From: Mastigamoeba balamuthi | Lineage: Eukaryota > Evosea > Mastigamoebida > Mastigamoebidae | NCBI GenBank assembly: GCA_902651635.1 | Contig: CACRSC010000008.1 | Span: 346,383 to 381,896 of the forward strand | Length of the DNA: 35,514 nucleotides | Direction of reading: 5' to 3' | Shown here: positions 20,901-31,982 of the stretch, one piece after another | Numbering within the stretch: the stretch's first letter is position 1 | Layout: the number at the start of each line of letters is the position of its first letter | Notes under the pieces: generated by a model | Seen by the model: the letters and a program-made list of their open reading frames with translations, nothing else | The model's database searches: none | What the model was told of the DNA's origin: nothing | Program-made: the position numbers and the translations under genes

Positions 20901-23900
20901 CGGCGCGCGCGGGGCCCCGGGCGGTGAGCAGCTCGATCTCGGCGAGGCAGCGCAGGCGGAACTGCTCGGCGGCGCCCGCGATCTTCGGGCCGCTGAACGC
21001 CAGCGCCTCGGCAAACTGCGCCTGCGCTGCGCTCCACGGCGACGGCAGCGCGTGCAGCGCCTCGAGCGTCTCGGTCTTGAGCGCCCCGCGGTCCCTGAGG
21101 ACGTACGACACGGCGCCAAACGCCTCCGTGCACACGGCGACGCCGGCAGAGGCCGCGGCGCTGGCCAGCAGGTGCCGAGCGATGGCAGACGCGACGGTCT
21201 TGGCCGAGCCCGCGGGCAGCACGGCGTCGACGGGCCCGCGCTTGGCGGCAGCGCAGAGCGCCTGGCAGACCGTCGGCAGCGTCGCGGGCAGCGCGCCGAG
21301 GCAGCACTCGAGCAGAGGCCCTGCGAGCTGCGGCAGCTGTGCGATCGCCGCGAGGATGCCCGCCGACTGCTGCGACGGCGCCGAGATGCAGCGCGAGACA
21401 AACGGCTTCCAGTCGGCGACCTGCACGGGACACGTCAGCCAGCGCGTCTTGCGAGGGGGAGCTCACGGCGCTGATCCAGTCGAAGCTGTTGTAGTTGACA
21501 GACGGGCTGTCGAGGAACGGCTTCTCGATAAACTTGAGAATGACAACGTCGAGCTGCAGCGGAGCGAGAGGCCCAGCGGTGAGCACAGGGCGCAGGAGGG
21601 GCACACGGGGGGAGAGGCCAGGCCCGTTGCTCACGTTGTTCGTCGTGCTGGCAACGGACACGATATCCCTGAACAGGCTCGGCGTGTACAGCCTGTGCAG
21701 CACGTGTGAGTCCCGGGGCTGAGTGCAGCGCTGCGTGTGTGCCGCACCCCGTGCTGTCCCTGCTCTCCAGAGCCAGCATGATGTCGACCACGGGAAGCAC
21801 CACGTCGCTCCTGCAAGAGAGGGCGGGTCAGACCAGGCCGCGCGGCACACGCCCCTCCCCCACCTCCCGGGAGAAGCACGCACGACTTGGACACCAGCGC
21901 GTGGCAGAGCTGGAGCAGCGCGTCGTCCTCGAGGTACTCGGGGAACCTGCTGATGTACCTCAGCGCCTGCGCCGACGTCGGTACGTTAGCGGCCACCGGT
22001 CCGGTGGGCAGAGCCGCAGAGGGGCGCACCAGCAGGTAGTCCGCGTGGGACTCGTCCACCTGCATCACAAACTGGGCCGCCTTGCCGGCGATGGCCCTCG
22101 CGGCAGCCTTGGCGGGCCCGCACCCGGCCTTGCAGGACACGCCCAGCAGCCTCGCGAGCACTGGCGCGAGTATCGGGGGTCAGCCAGAGGGCGGGGGAGG
22201 GCAGGCCGTGCGCACGAGGCGTGTACTGCCAGACGCAGGCGATGTCCATGAAGGTGGGGTGCTCCATGACCACCGAGCACAGCTGGCAGGCGCCGTCGCC
22301 GCCCGAGTGCTCCGCGCGCAGGAAGAAGTGCTCGAGCAGCTTGAGCAGACCGCAGACGGCGCAGCGGACGCTCATGTCGTCGAGCTCGTGCGCCTTCTTC
22401 GCCATCAGCATCCTGCGCAGAAGGAGGTCAGGCGCTGCGGGGCTCTCTGAGGTGGTTGCGGCACCTGATCATGAAGAGGATGGCGCGGCACGAGACGGCA
22501 TCGCGGTTCGACGGGAGTTGCGAGGCCAGGCGCAGCAGCAGCGCGCACAGCAGCGAGTCGTCAAAGTGGGGGAACGACCTCAGCAGCAGCTGGTCAAACG
22601 TCAGCTGCGACAGCAACTCGAGGGCCTCGACGTCAAAGACGCTGAGAGAGGGGGAGAACCAAGTGAGACAGGCCGTCAGCAGGGACGGGAACTCAGGGTG
22701 GGGGTTTTGCTGCGTGCGTGGGGTCCCAGATGGAGAGGTCAGGCCGCTGGATGATGACCTCGACGGGCGAGGCCTCCTCGGACATCTCCACGTCGTCGGC
22801 GGCGTCAGCGTCAGCGTCAGCGTCGGCGGGCGCGTCTTCCGTGTTCGTCAGCCCGCAGAACCTGCGCACGCACGTGTATGCGTGCTTGAGGTAGTTGTCT
22901 GCGCGTGCGAGCGTCAGTTCCCGGTCCCCGGTCCCAGCCAACGAGCAGGAAGCGTGCCCTTGAGGATCCCCTCGTTGTCGATGTCGAGGACGGCGAGCAG
23001 CGCGTTGGGCTCGCCCTGCTGCAGCATGATGCTGACGATGGCCTGCGACAGGAACCGCCCGCACTCGCGCGACGGCGTCTCCTGCTCAAAGTACGCCGCG
23101 AGCATGCAGGGCAGGAACGGGCTCAGGATCTCTGCAGCAGGCGCGCTTAGTTGGGCACACCGAGAGACGCCGTGGGGACAGCGAGCAGCCCAGACGCACC
23201 GCAGAGCTTCGTCTCGGTGCCAGACGAGGTCTTGACGCTGTCGAGCAGCAACGCCACGTTCATAGTCGTCACCATCTCGATCGCCTTGTCGAACAGCGGC
23301 AGCGACTCCTGCACGGGCTCGCGCGCGCGTGAGACGACCGCGGGGCTAAGGGAGTGGGGACAGTGGCGGAGAGGGCGACCTCGGTGATGTTGTCGAGCCA
23401 GGCAAAGAGCTCCCACTTGTGCATGCTCGTCGAGAAGCAGCCGAGCGAGACCAGCACGCGCGAGACCACGTCGGTCGCGAGGCCCGCGAGGCGCGGGTGC
23501 GACGAGGGCGCCAGCATGCGGCAGAGCGTGCTGACGTTGTACTCGCTGCTGTCGTCGGGCCTCTTGGCCTTGGACATCTCGAACGGCGCAGCCTGCACGG
23601 CCCTGAGCATCTGGAACTGCGCAGCGGGAGAGAGCTTCGCGGGGTCGATCAGCTGCTTGCCGATCTTGAGGCCGAACGAGACGTCGGGGAACATCAGCAT
23701 GTAGTAGCGCAGCGAGCGGTAGACGTGGTGCATCAGGAACCCCACGGCGTCGGCGTCCTTGCGCGTGCGGATGTTGACGATCACCGCGACGCTCGGCAGG
23801 CGCGACTTGAGCGCGCTCCGCAGCCGCGACAGGAACAGCGACCACGCGTGCGCGGCGGCGCTGGCGGCGCCCTGCAGCTCGCAGACCCTCGCGACGTGCC

Positions 23901-25886
23901 TCTCGGCCGCCGCGCAGAGCTCCTGCGACTTCTCCAGCACCGACTGGAGCGAGTCCAGCGTCCGCAGAACGATGAACGGCGGGTTCTCGTGCTGCAGGGG
24001 GCGTGGGGCGGCGGGCGCGTGTCAGCGGAGTGCGCGGGGGTTTTCGTGCGCGGGGGCCGCACCGTGAGGTTGGCGAAGCTGATGCAAGGCGGGACAACGA
24101 GGTCGACGAGGTTGCTGATGGGCGGGGGGTCCACGACGCTGGCGAACGTGGGCAGCGTCAGCGCCCTGACGGCCTGGGCCATGAACGCGTGCGCCTGCAG
24201 GGAAGGGCCGCATGCGTGAGCGGTCGTAGAGCCATCTGGAAGGAATGAGCAACTAGCACGGACCTCGACCCACTTCATGATGGAGGCGGCCTTGATGTTT
24301 GTCGTGTTGTGCAGGTCGAGCCTGCTCAGGAAGAACCTGCGCAAGCACCAGAGCGTGTGAGAGCAGCTCTGGCTACGCCGGCGCAGGCCCCCGCATCCCC
24401 CCAGACGCACGGGAGAGCGACGCAGGGGGCCATCTTGAGGAGCTGCAGGCAGACATCGAGCTGGACGGCGTCGTTCTGCGGCCTGAACCTGCGCAGCATC
24501 GAGACCAGAGGGCCCCGGAGCTCCCGGCTGACGGCATCGGCGCTGAACTGGCCAAAGTTGGAGCAGCGGACGCCAAACGCCAGCAGCGACATCAGAGTGC
24601 TCCTGACGCACTCGCGGGCGTCGGCAGAGGAGCGCAGGGCCAGCAGCAGGGGGCCCATATGCTTCAGCACCTCCCTCCTGTACAGCGCCAGCTTCGACTT
24701 CTTCGACGGGTTCCTCGCAATCGCGCTCACAGCGAGCGTCGTGAACAGGTCATAGACCGTCTGGGAGGATATCAGTACAAAATCAAACTATCAGATATCT
24801 CGATTCCCGCCAGTTATAATTCCCCAAGATAAGAGCCGTACCGAAGGGGCGTCGTCGGCGATGTCCTCCCAGAGGGCCATGAACAGGGGGCTGCAGGTGA
24901 CCTTGGGGGCGATCTCCACGTCGTTCCACGCCAGCAGCGACTCGACGAACCTCAGGACGTACGTCCTCGGGCCTGTTTCCCGGATTCCGGCCCTCAGCAA
25001 AAAAAAGATCCGCGTATCTCCGCCCACAGCAGATACTCAAAGAAAGAAAGCCGCGCACTGCTCTCGACGGCGTGCTCGGGGTCCGAGGTGTTGGTGAACG
25101 CCCTGTGCGAGGCGAGCTCGACGACGCCCTCGTACGCGAAGTTGAACGCCGCGGCGAGGTCGCGCGCGACCTGCAGGTCCGACGCCGCGACGGCGCCCAG
25201 CAGCTCGGCGGCGGCCACGCGGGCGCCCGCGGCCTCTGCCTTGGGCGACAGCATGCTGTAGAGCTCGGGCACCTTGGACTTGAGCACCTTGCGCGCGACG
25301 CTGCGCGCGAACATGGCCGTCGGCGCGTACTGGATGACGAGCGCGGCCGCCGCGGCGATGGCGACCGTCGCCTGCGTGACGCGCGGCGCATCGGGCAGCG
25401 CGAGGTGCGCGTCCCACGCAGCCAGCAGGTCGATGCCCTGGGGGCTCGACGCCGCGTACTCCTCCACCAGCGCGCTGCGCCCGCTGAACGCCGTCTGCGC
25501 CCGCACGCGCCGGCAGAACCGCGAGAGCCCTGCGTTGACGTGGCGTGAGGAGGGGGGGGGGGGCGTGGTGGCGTGGAGAGGAGGGTGCCTGCGTGTGTCT
25601 TGGCGGGGTCTGTGGAGTTGAGCGCGTCGAGGAAGGCCGGCAGGTCGATCGGGGGCTGGTACCGGTCTGCGGGGGGCTGCTGCTGCGGATGCTGGGCGTG
25701 GCTGTCGCCGCCCGCTGGCTGCGGGGCTGGCGTGGTGGCGCCAAAGGGGTCGTCGTCCACGGCCAAGTCCGCTGGCGCCGCCGCTGCTGGCTTGCAGGCG
25801 GGGGCGGGGGTGGCGGCGTCGGGCAGGTCCTCGAGAGCCTCGTCCCAGAACCCGGCGTCGGTGTCGTCTGGTGTGGCGCGCTTCAT
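17923..25886 (-). CDS. URB1: URB1/NPA1-like ribosome-biogenesis protein, about 25 exons
   Basis: A long chain of minus-strand exons with short introns starts at ATG 25886. Approximate coding blocks are 25886-25589, 25529-25050, 24975-24842, 24760-24430, 24340-24264, 24195-24065, 23990-23380, 23315-23200, 23135-22960, 22900-22715, 22645-22465, 22415-22225, 22160-21890, several small exons to 21460, 21426-20400, 20200-19800, 19630-19430, 19380-19275, 19090-18995, 18940-18780, 18730-18215, 18165-18105 and 18040-17923. After an acidic start the protein shows the Npa1 N-terminal pattern (ARDLAAAFNFAYEGVVELA). The long alpha-helical middle has an acidic spacer near 22800. The C-terminal URB1 signature YGASMSTEDRLLLLVIRRLE, then SFTWGEASR and YDPAFLMPLLLHVITSEDEW, is clear. 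In other eukaryotes URB1 acts in early 60S assembly in the nucleolus. The exon 2/3 boundary is uncertain. Confidence 0.85.
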
Positions 25887-25942
25887 TCTGCGATGGCGGG
25901 GCGGAGCACAGCAGAGAGAGAACCCAGAGAGAAGATTCGCAC

Positions 25943-25958
25943 AGGCAAATATCTCCCC
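25943..25958 (-). promoter_or_regulatory. GAGATATTT box upstream of URB1
   Basis: The minus strand reads GGGGAGATATTTGCC about 60 nt before the URB1 start codon. The same core occurs upstream of SPT5, the TRAF7-like gene and the Crinkler-like gene, so it may be a promoter element. Its function is inferred only from position and recurrence. Confidence 0.4.
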
Positions 25959-26216
25959 GGTGACGCAATCCGATAAAATCCTGAGGATCTGGGCGACAAA
26001 GTAGTTCCGTTTGTGCTCGTTTTCGAAACGCTAAGAAAAAGGGGTTGCTGGGATTTCACATCTTAGGAGGAGACCAAGCAGCGCCAGCTAAGACGGCACT
26101 GCCACTGAATAATCTGCTCGGGCTGGGTGGCTGGTGGAGTAAAGGCGAGAGAGAGAGGGGGGTAGGAGTGACGTGTGCTGTGCTGGAGGCGAGCACAGGC
26201 GTGGCGCAGCGGGGCG

Positions 26217-27276
26217 TCAGGGCAGCGCATACTTGGACTTGGGGCGCATGTCGTCCGCTGCTGTCGACCGCTTGATGTGGTACTTGGCGCGCATCTCCTC
26301 GCGTCTCATGGCCTGCTCCGACGTCTCGATGTCGCGCTGGGCCATGCTGGCGCTGGCCGTGAGCTCCTCGCCCTCGAAACGCGTGTACTCGGCGCCCGAG
26401 CCCGACACGCCCCGCTTGCGGCGCTTGTTGCAGAAGCAGCACTTGATGAGGATCGCCACGACGGCCAGCAGCAGCACGCCGACCGCAGTCCCCACCGAGG
26501 CGATGATGACCAGGTTGCTCACTGGGGCCCAGAGTCAGAAGCGCCACAACCGTGCCCGGCGAGCGTGGCACTGCCGGCAATTGCAATTGATAGCCCAACG
26601 GCCCGATTGGCACGCATGTATGCAACGCCATTCAGGGAAACACGCCAAGAGCTCCCACGGACCCCTCTCTCCCCACAGCGCGATGGAAGCCGTGGGAAGG
26701 CGGAATTATCCCAGAAACGAGGTAAAGTGAAACTGCACAGACGTTGGAAGAGGGGAAGCGAGCAGAAGCTGCGGATGGAGGAGGAAGTGGTGTGTGGAAG
26801 TGAGGTAGAGGGGGGAGGGAGAGGGCTACGTGCCACCGCACTGCATGGTCTTCCAGTTGCCAGGCACGTCCGAGCAGATACCGCGGAACTCGGCCGAGGG
26901 CCCTGTGATGGGGTCGCCCGGCACGCAGGCCTTGGACTTGGAGCACCACACGCACTTCTTCTTGTGCGGCAGCACACACTTCTCGCAGCTCTCGTTGAAC
27001 TGCCTGCAGCCCCAACCCCCAACCCCCTCAGCCCCCCGTCGTGGGTCCAAAGCCCTCCCAGAATCGCGTACAGGCAGTCGACAGTGGTGGCGGAGGAGGC
27101 CGCGTCGAGGTCGTACGCCACGGATCTGGTGACGTTTGCGCAGGCGTTTTCCGCCCCATTCTGAGCCGCGAAGGGGGCGCAGGCGAGGGAGGGAATTGGG
27201 GGGGTGCGCACGCCGAGCAGTAGTGCACAGCAAGCGCGAGCACGAGGGCCAGCGGTATCAGCAGCGCGCGGTCCAT
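26217..27276 (-). CDS. PTTG1IP: PTTG1IP-like single-pass membrane protein with PSI domain
   Basis: Exons 27276-27229, 27160-27072, 27003-26837 and 26521-26217 join in frame to 202 residues. A signal peptide (MDRALLIPLALVLALA) ends at the first splice site. A Cys-rich PSI/plexin-type module follows, with FNESCEKCV, CVWCSKSKAC and further Cys. Next is one transmembrane helix (LVIIASVGTAVGVLLLAVVA), a CCFC juxtamembrane cluster with basic residues, and a charged cytosolic tail with AMRREEMRAKY. The domain order, length and the REEMRAKY-like tail match animal PTTG1IP. Removing the last intron joins a Cys directly to the TM exon (MQCVSNLVII). The tail has a YTRF-type tyrosine motif that may serve in sorting. 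The role in protists is unknown. The symbol is given by homology in architecture only. Confidence 0.82.
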
Positions 27277-27460
27277 GGTCTCACAAGCGTCTGGTGCGCG
27301 CCCGTACGAGAACGTGTGCGCTTGCCCGGTCGGGGATTTTTTTTCTCTGAAACCCCCACGAGATATCTGCCCCCCCAGCTCAGAGAAAAAAATCTCTTAA
27401 GAAACCGCGAACACGGCGGAGGTCTGTGCAGGAGTTCAGGAAGAGCCCACCACGGCCTCG
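27277..27460. promoter_or_regulatory. Compact bidirectional promoter with AGATATCT palindrome
   Basis: Only 184 bp separate the divergent starts of the PTTG1IP-like gene (27276, minus) and the TRAF7-like gene (27461, plus). Near the middle (27359-27369) lies CGAGATATCTG. Because AGATATCT is palindromic, it presents the GAGATAT-type box to both genes. A T-rich tract lies on the minus-gene side. Confidence 0.5.
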
Positions 27461-29494
27461 ATGGGCCTGGCCGCGGACTCTGCCGCCGCGGCCCTGTCGC
27501 TCAAGGACGCCGTGTTCGAGTACCCCGTCCCGCGTGCCCTGGTCTGCCCCGTGCACGCCGGCCTCCTCGTCGTGCGTGCCCCCCCAGCAGCTCAGCACAA
27601 CTGTCCCCACTGCACTGCCGCTGCACCTTCGCGTCCCTACAGCAAAAACCGCACCTCCCTGACCTTCCTGCCCGCCCGCCAGGAGCCCGTCATCGGCAAG
27701 TGCTCGCACACGGTGTGCCGCGAGTGCGCAGAGCGGACCGGCACGTGCCCCCTGTGCTCTGCAGAGTTCATCGCGTCGTCGCTGCTGCCGAACCCGCTGG
27801 TCCGCCTGCCCGCTGCCGCTCCCCGTCTCACGCTCCTCTGCGGGGGAGGCAGGCCGCGGAGCTGGTGGCCGGGCTGAGGGTCAGGTGCAGGTACGGCACG
27901 CGGTACTCGACGCTCGGGGGCGCCGCTGAGCCCGACGACTCGGGCAGCGCGTGCCCCGAGTACGTGCGGCTGTCGGCCCTCGCTGCCCACGAGCGCACGT
28001 GCGGCTACGCGTTTGTCGGGTGCCCGCGGGGCTGCGGCGTGCGCATGCGGCGCCGCGACCTGCCAGCGCACCAGCGCTCGTGCGTCCTCGCCAGGGAGCA
28101 GGCGGCGGCGAGCGGCGACTGCGCCCCGCAGTGCGCGCAGGCCGCGGGCGGCAGCGCAGAGTGCACGTGCGGCTGCAGGGCCGCCGTCGCCGCGCTGGCC
28201 GCCAAGAGCGAGCAGCTCAGCACGCGCGTGGAGCAGCTCGGGGCGCGCATCGAGCAGCTCATGGCCCGCCTCGACGCCAAGACGAGTGCAGCAGCCCCCG
28301 AGCTCGCCTTCGCTCCCCTCCCCCTGACGGCTGATCTGCGCCCCAGCACGAGTGGAGAGCGCACTGATCGTCCTCAGGGAGTCGCTCGAGAGCCTGCAGG
28401 AGAGCAGGCATGGGGCGGACGAGCAGAGGGGGCAGGGAGCAGACCAGCCCGGCGCGGCAGGAGCTGCCGCGGCGCCAGGCGAGCACCACAACCTCAACTG
28501 CCGGGGGACGTACAACGGGCACCGCGGGCCCGTGTGGGCGCTGTGCATCTCGGGCAACACCCTCGCGTCGGCATCGTCGGACACGACCGTCAAGGCGCGC
28601 ACTGCGTGCAGCAGTGGCCTCCACTGACCCCCTGGCGCACCGCGACAGCTGTGGGACCTCAGGGACATGAAGAACGTCCGGTGCAAGGCGACGCTGCGAG
28701 GGCACAACGACATCATCTACGCGCTGGCGTTCATTGGCGGAAGGCTCTTCAGCGGCTCGTCGGACAAGACGATACGCGTGTGGGACTTGGAGACGTACGA
28801 GTGCCTGCGGACCATCACCGAGGACAACGCAATCTGCTCGCTGGCAATCGCCACCGGGCGCCTGTTCTCGGGGTCTCACAAGCACATCAAGGCACGCCCC
28901 CACGCACGCCCTGCGTCCTGCCACTGACGGTCTGTATTCGCAGGTGTACGACCTGGAGACGTTCGAGTGCGTAGCGACGCTCGAGGGCCACAACCACTGG
29001 GTGAGAGCGATGACTGTCAAGGGCTTCTTCCTCTTCAGCGGGGCGCACAACAGCGTCAAGGTGTGGGACCTGGGCACGCTCGCCTGCGTGCGCACGCTGC
29101 GGACCAAGGGCGGGAGCCTGTACTCGCTCTGCACCCTGGACCCCAGGTGGCTGCTCTGCGGCAACTACAACAACACCATCGACGTGAGACATCCGGATTC
29201 CCGATAATATGCATATTAATATCAACACTGCAGGTGTGGGACATCACGGACGTGCAGAACATCGAGCATGCCAGGAGGCTCGAGGGGCACATCGGGGCGG
29301 TGTACTCGATCACTGTGCTGGGCAGGCGGTTTTTCTCGGGGTCGTACGACAGTTCCATCAAGATGTGGTCGGCGGACACGTGGCAGTGCCTGCAGACTGT
29401 GGTCCGGCACACCAGCAGTGTCGACGCCCTCGCAGTGCACGCCAACATCCTGTTCAGTGGTTCAGCAGATACAACTATCAAGGTGTGGGACTAG
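27461..29494 (+). CDS. TRAF7: TRAF7-like E3 ligase: RING, TRAF zinc finger, coiled coil, WD40
   Basis: Exons 27461-27568, 27683-27799, 27853-28285, 28347-28594, 28649-28891, 28944-29183 and 29234-29494 give 549 residues. An N-terminal RING-like finger (CPVHAGLL, KCSHTVCREC, CPLC) is followed by TRAF-type Cys/His fingers (HERTCGYAFVGCPRGCG, HQRSC). A coiled coil of heptads (SEQLSTRVEQLGARIEQL) and about seven WD40 repeats complete it; GHRGPVWALC opens the propeller and the protein ends at TTIKVWD. Repeat-specific sequence (NHWVRAM, YNNTIDVWDI) matches animal TRAF7 closely. TRAF7 proteins ubiquitinate targets and scaffold MAPK kinase kinases. The RING has CxxH where CxxC is usual. Two introns (28595-28648 and 28892-28943) begin with GC rather than GT. 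The third-last exon boundaries are phase 0 throughout the propeller. Confidence 0.94.
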
Positions 29495-30043
29495 ATAGAG
29501 TATTACGTATCAACAAACAACACCCGGATTGTTAAGATGCGCTCGAAAAGCAGCAGATTCCTGTAAGTCAGTCTCATTCATGGGTTTGCGTGCGGATTTT
29601 GCCATGTGGGTTGCAAAAAGAGAGGCAATAATGATAGAGGCCCTCGGGTGAAGCATGAACATCAAGATTGTTCAGGTAATAAGCGGAAGTGTTTTTCGTC
29701 ATAGGGAGACGCAGTAGAACTGCAGAAACGTGCACTCCGCTTCAGCTTCACAGTTTTTGGCCTGATGCAGCACTTAGGGGACACCGCTTCGGCCCCCGGG
29801 ACAGCCGTGTCCCAAGCCCCCCAAATACAACATCGAACCAACGCACGCAACAACAGCCACCCGCCGCAGCTCACAACAGCGGTGTGGGACCCGAGCAAAA
29901 AAGAGGGGGGCGACGGAGATTTGTGTTGACCAGATATTTTTCTCTCACACAGACAGGGGCGTCGTCTGTTGTCTGTCGCGCGCTCTGGTGTCTCCCATGC
30001 GCGCTGCGCGGCGCCTCCTTCTCTCCCGCGAGGCCGGCAGGCC
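29495..30043. other. Convergent intergenic region, no gene seen
   Basis: The TRAF7-like gene ends at 29494 and the hemerythrin gene ends at 30044 on the other strand, so both 3' UTRs should lie here. Short frames carry no family signature. A CAGATATTTTTCTC stretch occurs near 29929-29945. Confidence 0.45.
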
Positions 30044-31200
30044 TCACGTGGGCCGGCCCTGCTGCAGCGACTGCTCCTTGACGCTGAGCAGGTAGCGGCC
30101 GAGGTCGACGTCCATCTGCAGGATGTGCACAGAGAACCACTCGCGCAGGAAGTGCGCCAGCGCCACGTCGGGCCTGTCCGTCGTCCCCCAGTCGATCTGC
30201 ACCGCCGCCTCGTTGATGCGCTCGGCGAACGCGTCGTGGTCCCTCTTGTGCGCCTCGAAGTCGGGGTACTTGCTGCGTACGGGGTGGAGAGCAGAGGAGA
30301 GAGAAGGGGGGCCGTTTGTCTGCTGGTCAGCAGGACTCTCTCTGCCCTCTCTGGGCGAGGGGAGGCGGCGCACAAGCGCTGCATGAGGCCCTCCTCGGTG
30401 AGGAGGTGCAGGCGGCAGTAGGCGATCAGCCCGTTGAACAGCATCTTCGAGTCTGCGCGAGCGTCGTAGGTCTTGGGCGCCTCAGCCTGCAGAGAACAGT
30501 GAGGGGAAGCCCACAGTGTGCACACAGATCACAACACCGCTCTGCTCGCAGGAGGCTCCTTCCACCACCACCACCACCACCTCCTCCCCACCGCACCCCC
30601 TGCCGCTGTGGACGCACGACCATCTCGAGGCGGTCGATGGCGTCGAAGATCCACTTGTGCTGCACGTCGATGCGCATGACGCCCGTGCCGAACTCGTCGA
30701 GGAACTCCCTGTCGAGCACAAACGCGTACGTGCCGTCGTCGCCGTCGGGAGCCAGCGCCGCGCCGATCGTCCCCGCGCCCGTCGACGCGCTCCTGTTGCG
30801 GCCCGTGCTGCCCGTCTTCTCGAACTGCTCGGCCCTCGCCATCTCCTCCTTGAAGAACTGCAGTGCGTCGGCATCGATGCCAAGTGAGCCAGCGACCGAT
30901 GCCAACGACCGGGGGCACCTTCTGCTTCTGGGCCGCGGCGTCGGAGAAGCGCCTGAGGTTCTTGGGGGGCGAGGGGGCCTCGGGGCCCGAGCCGTCGTCG
31001 GCGGCGTCGAGGGCCAGCGACGTGGGCACGGGGGCGGTGGCACCGGAGGAGCCCGTCGACAGCGACGACGTCTTGCCGGGCGAGCAGCTGATCGTCGACA
31101 CCCGCGGCGAGGGGCCGCTCTTGGATCGCGTCGTCTTGTTCCCCGTTCTTTCGCGTTGGGGGTGTGGCGCGTCTGCTGGTGCGTGCGACGCGTGCGGCAC
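30044..31200 (-). CDS. Hemerythrin-domain protein with disordered N-terminal extension
   Basis: Exons up to 30919, then 30857-30621, 30486-30374 and 30272-30044, join with matching phases. A Ser/Thr/Pro-rich extension leads into a bacteriohemerythrin-type four-helix domain. The expected di-iron ligands are all visible: His in GVMRIDVQHKWIFDAID, His and Glu in RLHLLTEEGLM, two His in FEAHKRDHDAF, and His plus Asp in FSVHILQMDVDLGRYL. Such proteins bind O2 reversibly or sense oxygen, NO or iron. There is no signal peptide or fused signalling domain in what is visible. The true start is unresolved: no in-frame ATG lies between the open 5' frame edge (31200) and the domain, so a further 5' exon is expected. 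An AGATATC box lies at about 31275-31284. Confidence 0.9.
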
Positions 31201-31383
31201 AGAGAAGCAAAAATGGACAACCGAGGAATCTAAAAATGAGTATGCCTCAATCCGTGCCTGCTTCCTTTATTGGACATGATATCTGAACCGGCAGAGGGGA
31301 TGGAGGAAAGGGGAGAAGAGAGGGGGTCTGAGATGCTGGATGAGATCATTCTGTACACGCGGTTGCGGACACACTGCGTGCCC

Positions 31384-31982
31384 TCACAAGGGCACACGCT
31401 TGATGGACCGCACGCAGGTGTCGAGGCCGTTGGCCTGGCAGAGCGCCCCGCCGAGCGTCGGGGCGGCCACATACGCCCCCTCGAGCAGCCGTGCCGAGGC
31501 TCTCCCGGACACCGACGTCACCTGCACGGGCACCTCGACCTGCCTCCCGGGCAGCGTCTCCGACAGGCACTTGTACGTCTCGGACCTGCCCCCGGGGATC
31601 CCTCTGCACCTCCCCCGCAAGCCCCGCTGTGAGCTGTGTGGCCGGCCACGGGTCTTGCGGTGTTGTGCGCTACTGACGCTGTGCCCGGGCTGATGCGCAG
31701 CCAGTACGGCGTCATGGGCGGCCCCGGTATCTCGAGCGCCGCGTGGTCGGGCGTCGACGACGACGAGGTCGACGAGAACGAGTCGGACTTGAGCGGGGCC
31801 GGGGCGGCGCGGCCACTGCGGCGCAGCGATCCGGGCGAGCCGTCGAGGCGCTGGAACTGCCCGCTGCCCTCGTCCTCGCAGCGCGGCACGAGCGATACCG
31901 TCGTGGGGGGCGGGTCCCTCTCGGAACCGAGCGAGCGCGCGCGCTGGGCCCTCACGATGAACCAGAGGTTGGTGTCGGTCAT
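31384..31982 (-). CDS. Hypothetical 168-residue protein, two exons
   Basis: Exon 1 (31982-31678) and exon 2 (31585-31384) join across a 92-nt GT-AG intron in matching phase. The N-terminal MTDTNLWFIVRAQRAR is followed by a Ser/Pro-rich linker, then PPMTPYWLRISPGTA joined to SETYKCLSETLPG and a hydrophobic C-terminal half with VEVPVQVTSVSG and LLEGAYVAAPTLGGALC. The alternating hydrophobic pattern suggests a small beta-rich fold. I do not recognise the family. A minus-strand AATAAA lies about 115 nt past the stop (near 31265), consistent with a polyadenylation signal for this gene. Confidence 0.55.
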
